Part shown: in pieces, positions 8,147-16,220 of the stretch
Position numbering within the stretch: the first letter of the stretch is position 1
How the letters are laid out: every line of letters begins with the position of its first letter
DNA from: Gaetbulibacter sp. S0825
GTDB lineage: Bacteria; Bacteroidota; Bacteroidia; Flavobacteriales; Flavobacteriaceae
Length of the DNA stretch: 64,000 bases
NCBI RefSeq assembly: GCF_011777505.1
Contig: NZ_JAATJT010000001.1
Coordinates: forward strand, 1,240,001 to 1,304,000
Direction of reading: 5' to 3'
Made by a program: the position numbers and the translations under genes
The notes under the pieces: generated by a model
Databases searched by the model: none
What the model saw: the letters and a program-made list of their open reading frames with translations, nothing else
What the model was told of the DNA's origin: nothing

Positions 8147-8845
8147 ATGTCAGAAAAACCATCTTCTTTTTCCATAAAAAACTGGAATCAAGACGACCAA
8201 CCTAGAGAAAAATTAAGAGACAAAGGAAAAGCGGCTTTGAGTGATGCTGAATTGGTTGCTATTTTAATTGGTTCAGGAAGTAGAAATGAAAGTGCTGTGG
8301 CTTTATGCAAGCGTATTTTGGCAAGTGTTGATAATAATTTAAGTGAATTGGGAAAGCTCTCAATTAAACAATTAATGGCTTTTAAAGGCATTGGTGAAGC
8401 AAAGGCTATTACTATTGCAGCAGCCTTGGAATTAGGTAGGAGACGAAGAGGAGGAGAGGCTCTTGAAAAGAAAAAAATTACATCTAGTGCATCGGTCTTT
8501 GAGCTTATGCAACCCATTATTGGCGAATTGCCACATGAAGAATTTTGGATAGTGTATTTAAACAATTCAAACAAAGTCATTCAAAAAAATCAATTAAGCA
8601 AAGGAGGCATTACGGGTACTTTAGTAGATGTTCGTTTGGCACTTAAAACAGCTTTAGAAGTTGGGGCCACAGGAATTATTTTAACTCATAATCATCCTTC
8701 AGGAGCTTTAAAACCTAGCGAAGCAGATAAACAACTAACATCTAAATTAAATACTGCTGCAAAAAGTTTAGACATAAAGGTTTTAGATCATTTAATTATA
8801 ACTGAAAAAGCATACTTTAGCTTCGCAGATGAAGCTATGTTGTAA
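8147..8845 (+). CDS. radC: RadC-like JAB domain protein
   Basis: This 232-residue protein has the standard RadC layout. An N-terminal helix-hairpin-helix region at about residues 20-85 (KAALSDAELVAILIGSG; GIGEAKAITIAAALELGRR) is followed by a JAB/MPN metalloprotein domain. The JAMM-type metal motif is complete: Glu in PHEEFWI, then HNHPSGALKPSEAD. RadC was first linked to DNA repair, but a direct repair role is disputed, and the biochemical activity of the family is still unsettled. It is the first of several rightward genes and lies 33 bases before the chosen start of the deacetylase-like gene. Confidence 0.92.
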   Translation: MSEKPSSFSIKNWNQDDQPREKLRDKGKAALSDAELVAILIGSGSRNESAVALCKRILASVDNNLSELGKLSIKQLMAFKGIGEAKAITIAAALELGRRRRGGEALEKKKITSSASVFELMQPIIGELPHEEFWIVYLNNSNKVIQKNQLSKGGITGTLVDVRLALKTALEVGATGIILTHNHPSGALKPSEADKQLTSKLNTAAKSLDIKVLDHLIITEKAYFSFADEAML

Positions 8846-8878
8846 ATTTACTTTAAGCTGTTGACTGTTACTAAAAAT

Positions 8879-10180
8879 ATGCTATTAGTCTATACTCATA
8901 AAATAACACCTCGTTTAAATTACATTTTTAAACAAGTTTGTACGCGTATTTTACATATTCCAGTATCTTTTACCACACAAGTCGAAGAGTTTATTGCTCA
9001 TGATAGTTTAAAAATGTCTTACTCTGCACAACAACTAGGTAATGAGTTTCATATAAAAAGTCATTCAATCTTATTTGAACAAGGACTAGCCAATAATGAT
9101 ATTCATGTGCAAAACTGGGAGGAGACAAAGTGTTTCTTTTATAATGGAGAAAAGAGCTCAATACCTTTCGATGTTTTTGCGGCATCTTTCTATCTATTAA
9201 GCCGTTATGAGGAATATATGCCTCATGTAAAAGATAATTATGGACGTTTTACAGCCAAAGATAGTTTAGCATTTAAGCATGGGTTTTTAGAACAACCAGT
9301 AGTAGATATTTGGGCATACAAGTTTAGAAAAGCTTTACAGATAAAATTTCCTGATTTTCAATTTGAAGAGAGAGTTTATCGTGTAAAACCTGTTATAGAC
9401 GTCCCAATGGCCTATTATTTTAGGCAAAAGGGTTTAATGCGAACTATAGGAGGGACTATGAATGATGTTTTTAGACTCAAATTAAAACAGCTGTACCAAC
9501 GTTATTTGGTCTTATTGAGATTTAAAAGAGATCCTTACGATACCTATAAATGGATAATTAACATGCAGAAACACAGTAATAGTAAGTTTTTGATATGTTT
9601 TTTAATTGGTGATTATACAACTTACGACAAAAATATAAGTATCAATAAAAAAGAATTTGTGTCTTTAATAAAATCGGTAGCAGATTATTGTAATGTTGGT
9701 TTAAAGGCCTCCTTTTTTGCATTAGCAGATTTTAATATTTTAAAGAGTGAAAAATTAAACATGGAAACAACCATTAATACATCACTTGTGGCTTCCAGAA
9801 ACTCATTTTCAAAATTAAATTTACCCCATTTATATCGTAATTTAATCGATTTAGAAATAAAGGAAGATTATACCATGGGTTATATTAGCCATATTGGTTT
9901 TAGAGCTGGAACTTGTACACCTTTTTTATTTTACGATTTAGATTACGAAATACAAACTCCTTTACTGGTAAATACATTTCATCTAATGGATTATGCCTTA
10001 TTAAGACACGCTTCCTTATTAGATAAAAAACAAACTTTAGAAAAAATTATATTACAAATTAAAAAAGTGAATGGCACTTTTACACCAGTATTTCATAATT
10101 ACTCTTTTAGTGATGACCCAAGATGGTTTGGGTTTAAGGAGTTATTTACTTTTGCATTAAATTCTGAACATGAAAATTAA
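8879..10180 (+). CDS. polysaccharide-deacetylase-like protein (DUF7033 type)
   Basis: I choose the ATG at 8879 (433 residues, MLLVYTHKITPRLN). A TTG 18 bases earlier is possible but weaker. The architecture, an N-terminal region of about 170 residues followed by a NodB-like region with IGFRAGTCTPFLFYDLDYEI, matches deacetylase family proteins of Bacteroidota thought to act on cell-envelope polysaccharide. However, I cannot find a TFDDG-type metal-binding pair or an HxxxH motif; where relatives have an Asp-rich strand this protein reads VIDVPMAYYF. It may therefore be catalytically inactive or highly diverged. It has no signal peptide. Its last 11 bases overlap the next gene, so the two are translationally coupled. 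Confidence 0.65.
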   Translation: MLLVYTHKITPRLNYIFKQVCTRILHIPVSFTTQVEEFIAHDSLKMSYSAQQLGNEFHIKSHSILFEQGLANNDIHVQNWEETKCFFYNGEKSSIPFDVFAASFYLLSRYEEYMPHVKDNYGRFTAKDSLAFKHGFLEQPVVDIWAYKFRKALQIKFPDFQFEERVYRVKPVIDVPMAYYFRQKGLMRTIGGTMNDVFRLKLKQLYQRYLVLLRFKRDPYDTYKWIINMQKHSNSKFLICFLIGDYTTYDKNISINKKEFVSLIKSVADYCNVGLKASFFALADFNILKSEKLNMETTINTSLVASRNSFSKLNLPHLYRNLIDLEIKEDYTMGYISHIGFRAGTCTPFLFYDLDYEIQTPLLVNTFHLMDYALLRHASLLDKKQTLEKIILQIKKVNGTFTPVFHNYSFSDDPRWFGFKELFTFALNSEHEN

Positions 10181-10859
10181 TAATATATCTCACGTTTTTT
10201 TTGATTTAGACCATACTCTTTGGGATTTTGATAAGAACTCAGGGCTAACTTTCGAAAAAATATTTCAATTAAACAATGTAGATACTAATTTAAAAGAGTT
10301 TTTGGAGGTTTATGAACCCATTAACTTTAAATATTGGAAATTGTATAGAGAAGAAAAAATAGAAAAATCAAAATTACGTTTTGGTCGTTTACATGATGCG
10401 TTTAGTGAGCTGAATGTTGCTGTAAAACCTAGCTTGATTTATAAACTATCAGAAGATTACATTGCTCATTTGTGTACGTTTAATCATTTATTTGATGGTG
10501 CTATAGAAATCTTAGACTACTTAAAACCAAAATATCAACTACATATAATTACCAATGGTTTTAAAGAGGTACAACAAGGAAAGTTAAACAATGCCAATAT
10601 AGAACACTATTTTGATACTGTAACAAATTCCGAAATGGTGGGAGTAAAGAAACCAAACCCTAAAATATTTAATCATGCCCTCGGTTTGGCAAAAGCAAAC
10701 ACAAACAACAGTATTATGATTGGTGATAATCTAGAAGCAGATATTTTTGGAGCCTTAGGTGTTGGCTTGGATGCCATTTGTTTTAATTATCACAACGAAA
10801 ATTTAAACGGAGAAGTAAAACATGTTGATAACCTCATAGAATTAAAACAATTTTTATAA
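10170..10859 (+). CDS. YjjG-type HAD phosphatase (noncanonical pyrimidine nucleotidase)
   Basis: This 229-residue cytoplasmic HAD-superfamily hydrolase has all four motifs: DLDHTLWDF (nucleophile Asp and acid Asp, motif I), the TNG of IITNGFKEVQ (motif II), Lys in VGVKKPNPKIF (motif III), and IGDNLEADIFGA (motif IV). The helical cap between motifs I and II and the DHTLWDFDKNS opening match the YjjG/YfnB subfamily, which removes phosphate from noncanonical nucleoside monophosphates. It overlaps the deacetylase-like gene by 11 bases. Confidence 0.85.
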   Translation: MKINNISHVFFDLDHTLWDFDKNSGLTFEKIFQLNNVDTNLKEFLEVYEPINFKYWKLYREEKIEKSKLRFGRLHDAFSELNVAVKPSLIYKLSEDYIAHLCTFNHLFDGAIEILDYLKPKYQLHIITNGFKEVQQGKLNNANIEHYFDTVTNSEMVGVKKPNPKIFNHALGLAKANTNNSIMIGDNLEADIFGALGVGLDAICFNYHNENLNGEVKHVDNLIELKQFL

Positions 10860-10901
10860 TTACAAAATGTATCTTTATCACAATAGATTAATTAGAATAA
10901 A

Positions 10902-11759
10902 ATGAAAAAATTATTGATAATATGCCTGATTTTAGGCAGCATCTCATCGACAATAGCACAAAAAAATATTAACGATTATAAATATGTAATTGTGCCATAT
11001 AAATACGATTTTGTAAACGAAAAAGATAAATATCAACTTAATTCCTTATCCCAATTTTTGTTTAATAAATATGGATTTGAAGCTATTATGGAAGATGCAG
11101 ATTTCCCTGAAGATTTAATTAGAAATAGGTGTTTAGCATTAAGAAGCGACGTCATTAAGGAAAGCGGTATGTTTACCACTAAATTAAAAGTACAATTAAA
11201 AGATTGTAATGGAGATGTTATTTATACTACTAAAGTAGGTGCCTCTAGAGAAAAACAGTATAAAGTGGCATATAATATTGCAATTAGAGAAGCTTTTATG
11301 GATTTTGAAACAGTAAATTACAAATACCAACCAAATGAAGCTATTTTGGCTAAAGCTATTGTAGATTCTGGAGAGGACTCAAAAGAAGAACTTCAGAAGT
11401 TAAAAGAAGAAATAAATACCCTAAAACAAAAACAAGCAGAAGTAAAAGAAATTCCTGAAAAAAAAGCGGCAGCAGAAGAAAAGATAGAACCTAAGATGAA
11501 AGCTGTAAAAGAAGTCAATCAAGTTGCAAAAAAAGAAGCTTCTGAAATAAATATACTATATGCTCAAAAAATAGAAAACGGCTACCAGTTAGTAGATAAA
11601 ACCCCAAAGGTAGTAATGATTATGCTTGAAACTAATTTGGAAAATGTGTTTTTGGTGAAGAACGAAAATGCTATTGTTTATAAAGAAGATAGCTTTTGGT
11701 ATTTATCAAAAAACGATGGGAAACAAGCAACTGTAAAAACTTTAAATATTAAGTTTTAA
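10902..11759 (+). CDS. exported protein of unknown function, conserved-looking
   Basis: This 285-residue protein has a signal peptide (LLIICLILGSIS, cleavage near IAQ) and a first domain of about 125 residues rich in charged and aromatic residues (YKYVIVPYKYDFVNEKDKYQLNSL). A predicted coiled coil spans about residues 160-205 (EELQKLKEEINTLKQKQ), followed by an Ala/Lys/Glu linker and a small C-terminal beta-rich part. I do not recognise a characterised family. Its TAA overlaps the stop codon of the convergent rarA by three bases, leaving no intergenic space. Confidence 0.75.
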   Translation: MKKLLIICLILGSISSTIAQKNINDYKYVIVPYKYDFVNEKDKYQLNSLSQFLFNKYGFEAIMEDADFPEDLIRNRCLALRSDVIKESGMFTTKLKVQLKDCNGDVIYTTKVGASREKQYKVAYNIAIREAFMDFETVNYKYQPNEAILAKAIVDSGEDSKEELQKLKEEINTLKQKQAEVKEIPEKKAAAEEKIEPKMKAVKEVNQVAKKEASEINILYAQKIENGYQLVDKTPKVVMIMLETNLENVFLVKNENAIVYKEDSFWYLSKNDGKQATVKTLNIKF

Positions 11760-13033
11760 TAGTCGTATTTATCTTTCCAACGATTTTTTAAAAACTCGCG
11801 CATTCCTTTTTCCCGTGAGTTTTCACCTGGATCATAGAGTTTAGTACCAGATATATCATCTGGGAGGAATTCATGAAGCGCAAAATTATTTTCATGGTTA
11901 TGCGCATATTGGTAATTATCGCCATAACCTAATTCCTTCATGAGCTTTGTTGGTGCATTTCTTATGGAAAGCGGCACACTTAAATCGCCAGTTTCTTGTA
12001 TCAATTGTTGCGCATCTTTTATGGCTTTATAAGCTGCATTGCTCTTTGGTGAACACGCCAAATAGGTAACACATTGGCTTAATATAATTCTAGATTCAGG
12101 ATTACCAATGGTTGAAACTGCTTGAAATGTACTATTAGCAATAACCAAAGCTGTTGGATTTGCATTTCCTATATCTTCACTTGCTAGAATCAATAATCTT
12201 CTTGCAATAAATTTCACATCCTCACCACCTTCAATCATTCTAGCCAACCAATACACAGCAGCATTTGGATCGCTACCTCTAATAGATTTTATTAATGCCG
12301 AAATAATATCGTAATGCTGTTCGCCAGTTTTATCATATCGAACTGTGTTGTTTTGCACTTTTTGTAAAACGGCTTCGTTGGTAATTATAATTTTATCAGA
12401 ATCGTAAGAATTAACGATTAGTTCGAAAATGTTCAATAATTTTCTAGCGTCACCTCCAGAAAGGCGTAATAGAGCTTCTGTTTCGTCGATGATTATGTTC
12501 TTTTTGGATAGAATGTCATCTTTTTCAACAGCACGCTTTAAAAGGCTCTCTAAATCGTTTTTATCGAAAGAATTTAAAATATAGACTTGACAACGAGATA
12601 GCAATGCAGGAATAACTTCAAAACTTGGATTTTCTGTTGTTGCTCCAATGAGTGTTACCAAACCTTTCTCTACGGCTTGTAGCAAAGAATCTTGTTGCGA
12701 TTTACTAAAGCGATGTATTTCATCAATAAACAAAATTGGATTTTTTGTAGTAAATAAGCCTCCGCTTTGCTTTGCTTTATCAATTACCTCACGTACATCC
12801 TTCACTCCAGAATTAATAGCACTTAAAGTGTAAAAAGGTCTTTTAGATTCATTCGCAATGATATGTGCTAACGTAGTTTTTCCAATTCCTGGTGGTCCCC
12901 AAAGTATAATAGAAGGAATAATTCCTTGCTTAATAGAACTTGTTAGTGAGCCATTAGGACCAATCAAATGTGACTGACTAATATAATCCTCTAAGGTTTT
13001 TGGTCTTAAACGTTCTGCTAAAGGTTCGTTCAT
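11756..13033 (-). CDS. rarA: replication-associated recombination protein A (RarA/MgsA, AAA+ ATPase)
   Basis: This 425-residue AAA+ ATPase is related to the clamp loader and acts at stalled replication forks. Walker A is GPPGIGKT at residues 46-53, Walker B is ILFIDEIHRF with Asp104-Glu105, and the sensor-1 region is LIGATTENPSFE. The C-terminal tetramerisation region (ALIKSIRGSDPNAAVYWLARMIEGGED) is present and the length is normal. The start follows a standard short leader. It faces the rhomboid gene, with 97 bases between them, and converges on the unknown exported gene. Confidence 0.95.
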   Translation of the reverse strand: MNEPLAERLRPKTLEDYISQSHLIGPNGSLTSSIKQGIIPSIILWGPPGIGKTTLAHIIANESKRPFYTLSAINSGVKDVREVIDKAKQSGGLFTTKNPILFIDEIHRFSKSQQDSLLQAVEKGLVTLIGATTENPSFEVIPALLSRCQVYILNSFDKNDLESLLKRAVEKDDILSKKNIIIDETEALLRLSGGDARKLLNIFELIVNSYDSDKIIITNEAVLQKVQNNTVRYDKTGEQHYDIISALIKSIRGSDPNAAVYWLARMIEGGEDVKFIARRLLILASEDIGNANPTALVIANSTFQAVSTIGNPESRIILSQCVTYLACSPKSNAAYKAIKDAQQLIQETGDLSVPLSIRNAPTKLMKELGYGDNYQYAHNHENNFALHEFLPDDISGTKLYDPGENSREKGMREFLKNRWKDKYDY

Positions 13034-13130
13034 ATTGTAAAATTAAGCCAATTATTTATTATTTTGATGACAAAGTTTCATAATCAATAGCTTTGGTTAG
13101 TTATTTGATTAATAACGACTAAAAAGAACC

Positions 13131-13874
13131 ATGAACAATCAAGATCAATTTAAGTATACAACAGGAGTCATTGGTTTTCCATTAGCCTTTGTAATAATTT
13201 TATGGTTAATTTTTTGGTTTGAAGTTAGATTTGGGTTCAGTTTTAATGATTTAGGAGTATATCCTAGAACCTTAAGCGGATTAAAAGGCGTTGTTTTTAG
13301 TCCATTTGTTCATGGCAGTATGGAACATTTGTATCATAACTCTATTCCACTTTTTGTTCTATCAATGGCATTGTTTTATTTCTATAGAGAAATTTCATGG
13401 AAAGTTATTGGTTACGGAATCTTATTATCTGGACTGCTTACTTGGTTTATTGCACGTCCATCTTATCATATTGGAGCAAGTGGATTGATTTATGTTCTTA
13501 TGAGCTTCATACTTTTTAAAGGTATCTTCGCAAAACATTTTAGGCTTATTGCTTTATCGTTATTGGTGGTGTTTCTTTATGGCTCTATGATTTGGTATGT
13601 ATTCCCAATTAAAGAAAAGGTTTCTTGGGAGGGACATTTATCTGGATTAATTATAGGATTTGTTTTTGCATTATTTTTTAGAAAGTCGATTGCAAAGCCT
13701 AAAAAATATGCTTGGGAACAACCAAATTATAATGAAGATGATGATCCTTTCTTAAAACATTTTGACGAAAATGGAAATTTTATTGAAACTTTACCAGAGG
13801 AGTCTGAAATAGTAGAGGAGCATAAGCCTAGATTAAAAATAACCTATCATATTAGGCGAAGTAGTAAAGATTAG
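13131..13874 (+). CDS. rhomboid-family intramembrane serine protease
   Basis: This 247-residue inner-membrane protein has six predicted helices and would cut substrates within the lipid bilayer. The catalytic Ser117 is in HIGASGLIYV and the partner His169 in SWEGHLSGL, both in the expected helices. The usual HGSMEHLYHN loop lies at residues 61-70. A C-terminal cytoplasmic tail of about 60 polar residues (EQPNYNEDDDPFLKHFDENGNF) is typical of Flavobacteriaceae versions. Its stop overlaps that of the convergent rlmB by three bases. Confidence 0.92.
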   Translation: MNNQDQFKYTTGVIGFPLAFVIILWLIFWFEVRFGFSFNDLGVYPRTLSGLKGVVFSPFVHGSMEHLYHNSIPLFVLSMALFYFYREISWKVIGYGILLSGLLTWFIARPSYHIGASGLIYVLMSFILFKGIFAKHFRLIALSLLVVFLYGSMIWYVFPIKEKVSWEGHLSGLIIGFVFALFFRKSIAKPKKYAWEQPNYNEDDDPFLKHFDENGNFIETLPEESEIVEEHKPRLKITYHIRRSSKD

Positions 13875-14605
13875 AGTCTTTGCCTTACCACTTCATATAA
13901 AAAGGCACCACAAGCTACCGAGACATTAAGAGAGCCTATATCGCCATACATAGGGAGTTTTGCTCTGTCATCAGCGAGTTTTAAAATTGAGGATGATACA
14001 CCTCTACCTTCAGATCCCATGATTATAGCACAAGGTTCTTTAAAAGATACATCATAAATGTTGTTGTCGGTTTTTTCAGTGGCTGCTATCACTTTTATTC
14101 CAGATGCTTGTAAATAGAACATGGCATCTTTTATATGGTCTACTTTACAAATGGGGATGTTAAAAACAGCACCAGCACTTGTTTTAATCGTATCACCATT
14201 TACGGGAGCACCTCCTTTTTTCTGAATAATAATACCATTAACTCCTGTACATTCAGCAGTTCTTATAATAGCACCAAAATTTCTAACATCACTTATTTGA
14301 TCCAGAAGTAAGAATAATGGGTTTTTCTCAGATTCAATAACATCTAAAACTAAGGTTTCTAAATCATGAAATTCTATAGGTGAAATTTGTGCAACAACAC
14401 CTTGATGGTTTTTATTTGATAGCCTGTTAAGTTTTTCAATAGGGACGTAAGAGGTATTAATGGAGTGTTTGCGAAGTAGTTTATCTAATTCTAAAAACAA
14501 TTCTCCTTTAAGTCCTTTTTGTACAAATACTTTATTTATAGTTTCTCCAGAATTTATAGCTTCTATAATAGCGCGAATCCCAAAGATTTTTGTTTCTTTT
14601 TCCAT
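13871..14605 (-). CDS. rlmB: 23S rRNA (guanosine-2'-O)-methyltransferase RlmB / TrmH family
   Basis: This 244-residue SPOUT-class enzyme methylates the 2'-OH of a guanosine in domain V of 23S rRNA (G2251 in E. coli). The N-terminal substrate-binding domain includes NKNHQGVVAQISP. The three SpoU motifs follow: DQISDVRNFGAIIRTAE, IIMGSEGRGVS, and SLNVSVACGAFLYEVVR, which form the knotted cofactor site. The family cannot always be told apart from other TrmH-like enzymes, but the length and the NHQG motif fit RlmB. It is the last gene before the SusCD cluster, with a terminator in the gap at its start side. Confidence 0.88.
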   Translation of the reverse strand: MEKETKIFGIRAIIEAINSGETINKVFVQKGLKGELFLELDKLLRKHSINTSYVPIEKLNRLSNKNHQGVVAQISPIEFHDLETLVLDVIESEKNPLFLLLDQISDVRNFGAIIRTAECTGVNGIIIQKKGGAPVNGDTIKTSAGAVFNIPICKVDHIKDAMFYLQASGIKVIAATEKTDNNIYDVSFKEPCAIIMGSEGRGVSSSILKLADDRAKLPMYGDIGSLNVSVACGAFLYEVVRQRL

Positions 14606-14621
14606 GAATGCAAAAGTAGGT

Positions 14622-14660
14622 AAAATAAAAAACTCCTCTAAACATTGTTTAGAGGAGTTA
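14622..14660 (-). terminator. rho-independent terminator of the first susC-susD operon
   Basis: An inverted repeat AACTCCTCTAAACA / TGTTTAGAGGAGTT at 14631-14659, with a short loop, forms a strong stem 27 bases after the susD stop at 14687. Read on the minus strand it is followed by a T-rich run, so it would end leftward transcripts before rlmB. Confidence 0.85.
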
Positions 14661-14686
14661 ATGTATATGAAATATATTTTATTTCT

Positions 14687-16153
14687 TTATCTCCAACCAC
14701 CAGTTGAATAATCTTCACCAGCAACACCTTCTGTGCCACCTAAAGTATAATATTCAGCTGGAATAGATTCTAATGCACTTCCAGGTACAGGGAAATGTAA
14801 TAAAGTACCTGCTTGTAAAAGATCTTCTTTTCTCATTTCACAGAATCCAATATAAGGTGCTGTATATGCAAACTCAACCATTCTTTCATAGTGAATTGCA
14901 TCTGCAATTTCTTGAGCATCAGCAGCAACTGGAGGTAAATTTCCTCTAGTAACTCTTGTTCCTGCATTAATTACAGCGGCAGCACCAGCTAAATCTGGAG
15001 CAGCTTTGTTTAATAATGCTTCAGCCATGTACATATCATTCTCAGATTTTGAATACTCAACTACGTTCATAGTCCAATACGTGATATAGTCATCATATCT
15101 ACTATAACGATAGCTACTGTAGTGATATTGACCTCTTTCAGGACGGAAGTTGTTAGAAGATAAGTAACCATAATCAGTTGCTAAACGAGCATCATCAGAT
15201 GTAGATTCAGCTTGAAACGTTACACCATCTTCCCAATAATCAGGAGTAGAAGGATCCATCATGTTAATAACTCTCATGTCAACTCTTGCCCAACCTGGAT
15301 ATACTAAATATGTTTTAGGAACTAAATCATACCAAGTAACATCATCCATATAGATCTCAAAATCTTCTGTAATACCATTTTGCGTATAGGTTAATACTCT
15401 ATCCCAATCTATTGAAGCTTTTTGAGTACTATTTCTTACGTTACCTACTAGCCAACGAGCACCAAGACTGTTCATGTATTTTACAGCATTTGCACCAGCA
15501 CCACCAGGGATAATAGCTTCATCAAAGGTAATACCATTGGCTGAAGCAAGAGCAATAGCTTCGTCTAACTTATTTAAAGCAAATGTCATTGCTGCTGCAT
15601 AACCAGATGCGCCTTCAAGACCAGGTCCAGCTACAACACCATTTTCGTCAGATAACCATACTTGATCAAATACTATAGCTAATTGTGCAATAGCAGTAGC
15701 TTGAGCAAACTTAGCAATAGTCATAATTTTATCTGGATCGTCAAATTCAGTGCCATTTTGAACAGCTAATGCTAAAGTATTGGCATCAGAAAGTACCGAA
15801 TACATAGAATTAAAATAAGATCTTGTAACATTGTTACCGTATGCTGGTGAATTGTTAAATGCCACTCTTGGCTCACTAGATAAATCTCTCATACCAAAGT
15901 TACCCCAAGAACATGAAGTAATGTCTGCCATTGTAGCAAATGCTGCAGCAGGAGAGGCTGTACTGTGAGATGTCATAAATAAGTTTCTTACTACGCCATC
16001 TGCAGTTGCAGATAAGGCTACAGGATCAGATGTTAAAATGTCATCGTTTGGATTTTCTAAGTTGTCTACATCTAAATCTGTAGAGAAGTCGTCACATGAC
16101 ACTCCAAATGCTAATAGTGCAGCCAAAGAAAATATGTTAATTACTTTTTTCAT
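14687..16153 (-). CDS. SusD/RagB-type outer-membrane lipoprotein
   Basis: This 488-residue protein is a surface-exposed, ligand-binding lipoprotein that acts as the lid of a SusC transporter. A type II signal peptide ends at Cys20 (AFGVSC), followed by an acidic stretch (DDFSTDLDVDN) typical of surface-exported lipoproteins. The body is helical (TPR-like) with the C-terminal SusD fold (EIADAIHYERMVEFAYTAPYIGFCEMRKEDLL). It lies 67 bases downstream of its susC partner. No glycan-degrading enzyme sits next to it, so the substrate could be a carbohydrate, peptide or other polymer. Confidence 0.9.
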   Translation of the reverse strand: MKKVINIFSLAALLAFGVSCDDFSTDLDVDNLENPNDDILTSDPVALSATADGVVRNLFMTSHSTASPAAAFATMADITSCSWGNFGMRDLSSEPRVAFNNSPAYGNNVTRSYFNSMYSVLSDANTLALAVQNGTEFDDPDKIMTIAKFAQATAIAQLAIVFDQVWLSDENGVVAGPGLEGASGYAAAMTFALNKLDEAIALASANGITFDEAIIPGGAGANAVKYMNSLGARWLVGNVRNSTQKASIDWDRVLTYTQNGITEDFEIYMDDVTWYDLVPKTYLVYPGWARVDMRVINMMDPSTPDYWEDGVTFQAESTSDDARLATDYGYLSSNNFRPERGQYHYSSYRYSRYDDYITYWTMNVVEYSKSENDMYMAEALLNKAAPDLAGAAAVINAGTRVTRGNLPPVAADAQEIADAIHYERMVEFAYTAPYIGFCEMRKEDLLQAGTLLHFPVPGSALESIPAEYYTLGGTEGVAGEDYSTGGWR

Positions 16154-16175
16154 AATATATGTTTGTTTTTTTAAT

Positions 16176-16207
16176 AAGATGCAACCTTTTTAAAAAGGTT
16201 GCGTCTT
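16176..16207 (-). promoter_or_regulatory. intercistronic hairpin between susC and susD
   Basis: The 67-base gap between the susC stop (16221) and susD start (16153) contains an almost perfect inverted repeat (AAGATGCAACCTTTTT / AAAAAGGTTGCGTCTT), with a 16-bp stem. In the direction of transcription it is followed by A residues instead of T, so it is not a simple terminator. It may stabilise the susC message or set the susC:susD ratio. The other susC-susD pair lacks it. Confidence 0.6.
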
Positions 16208-16220
16208 ACTATAATTTTTT

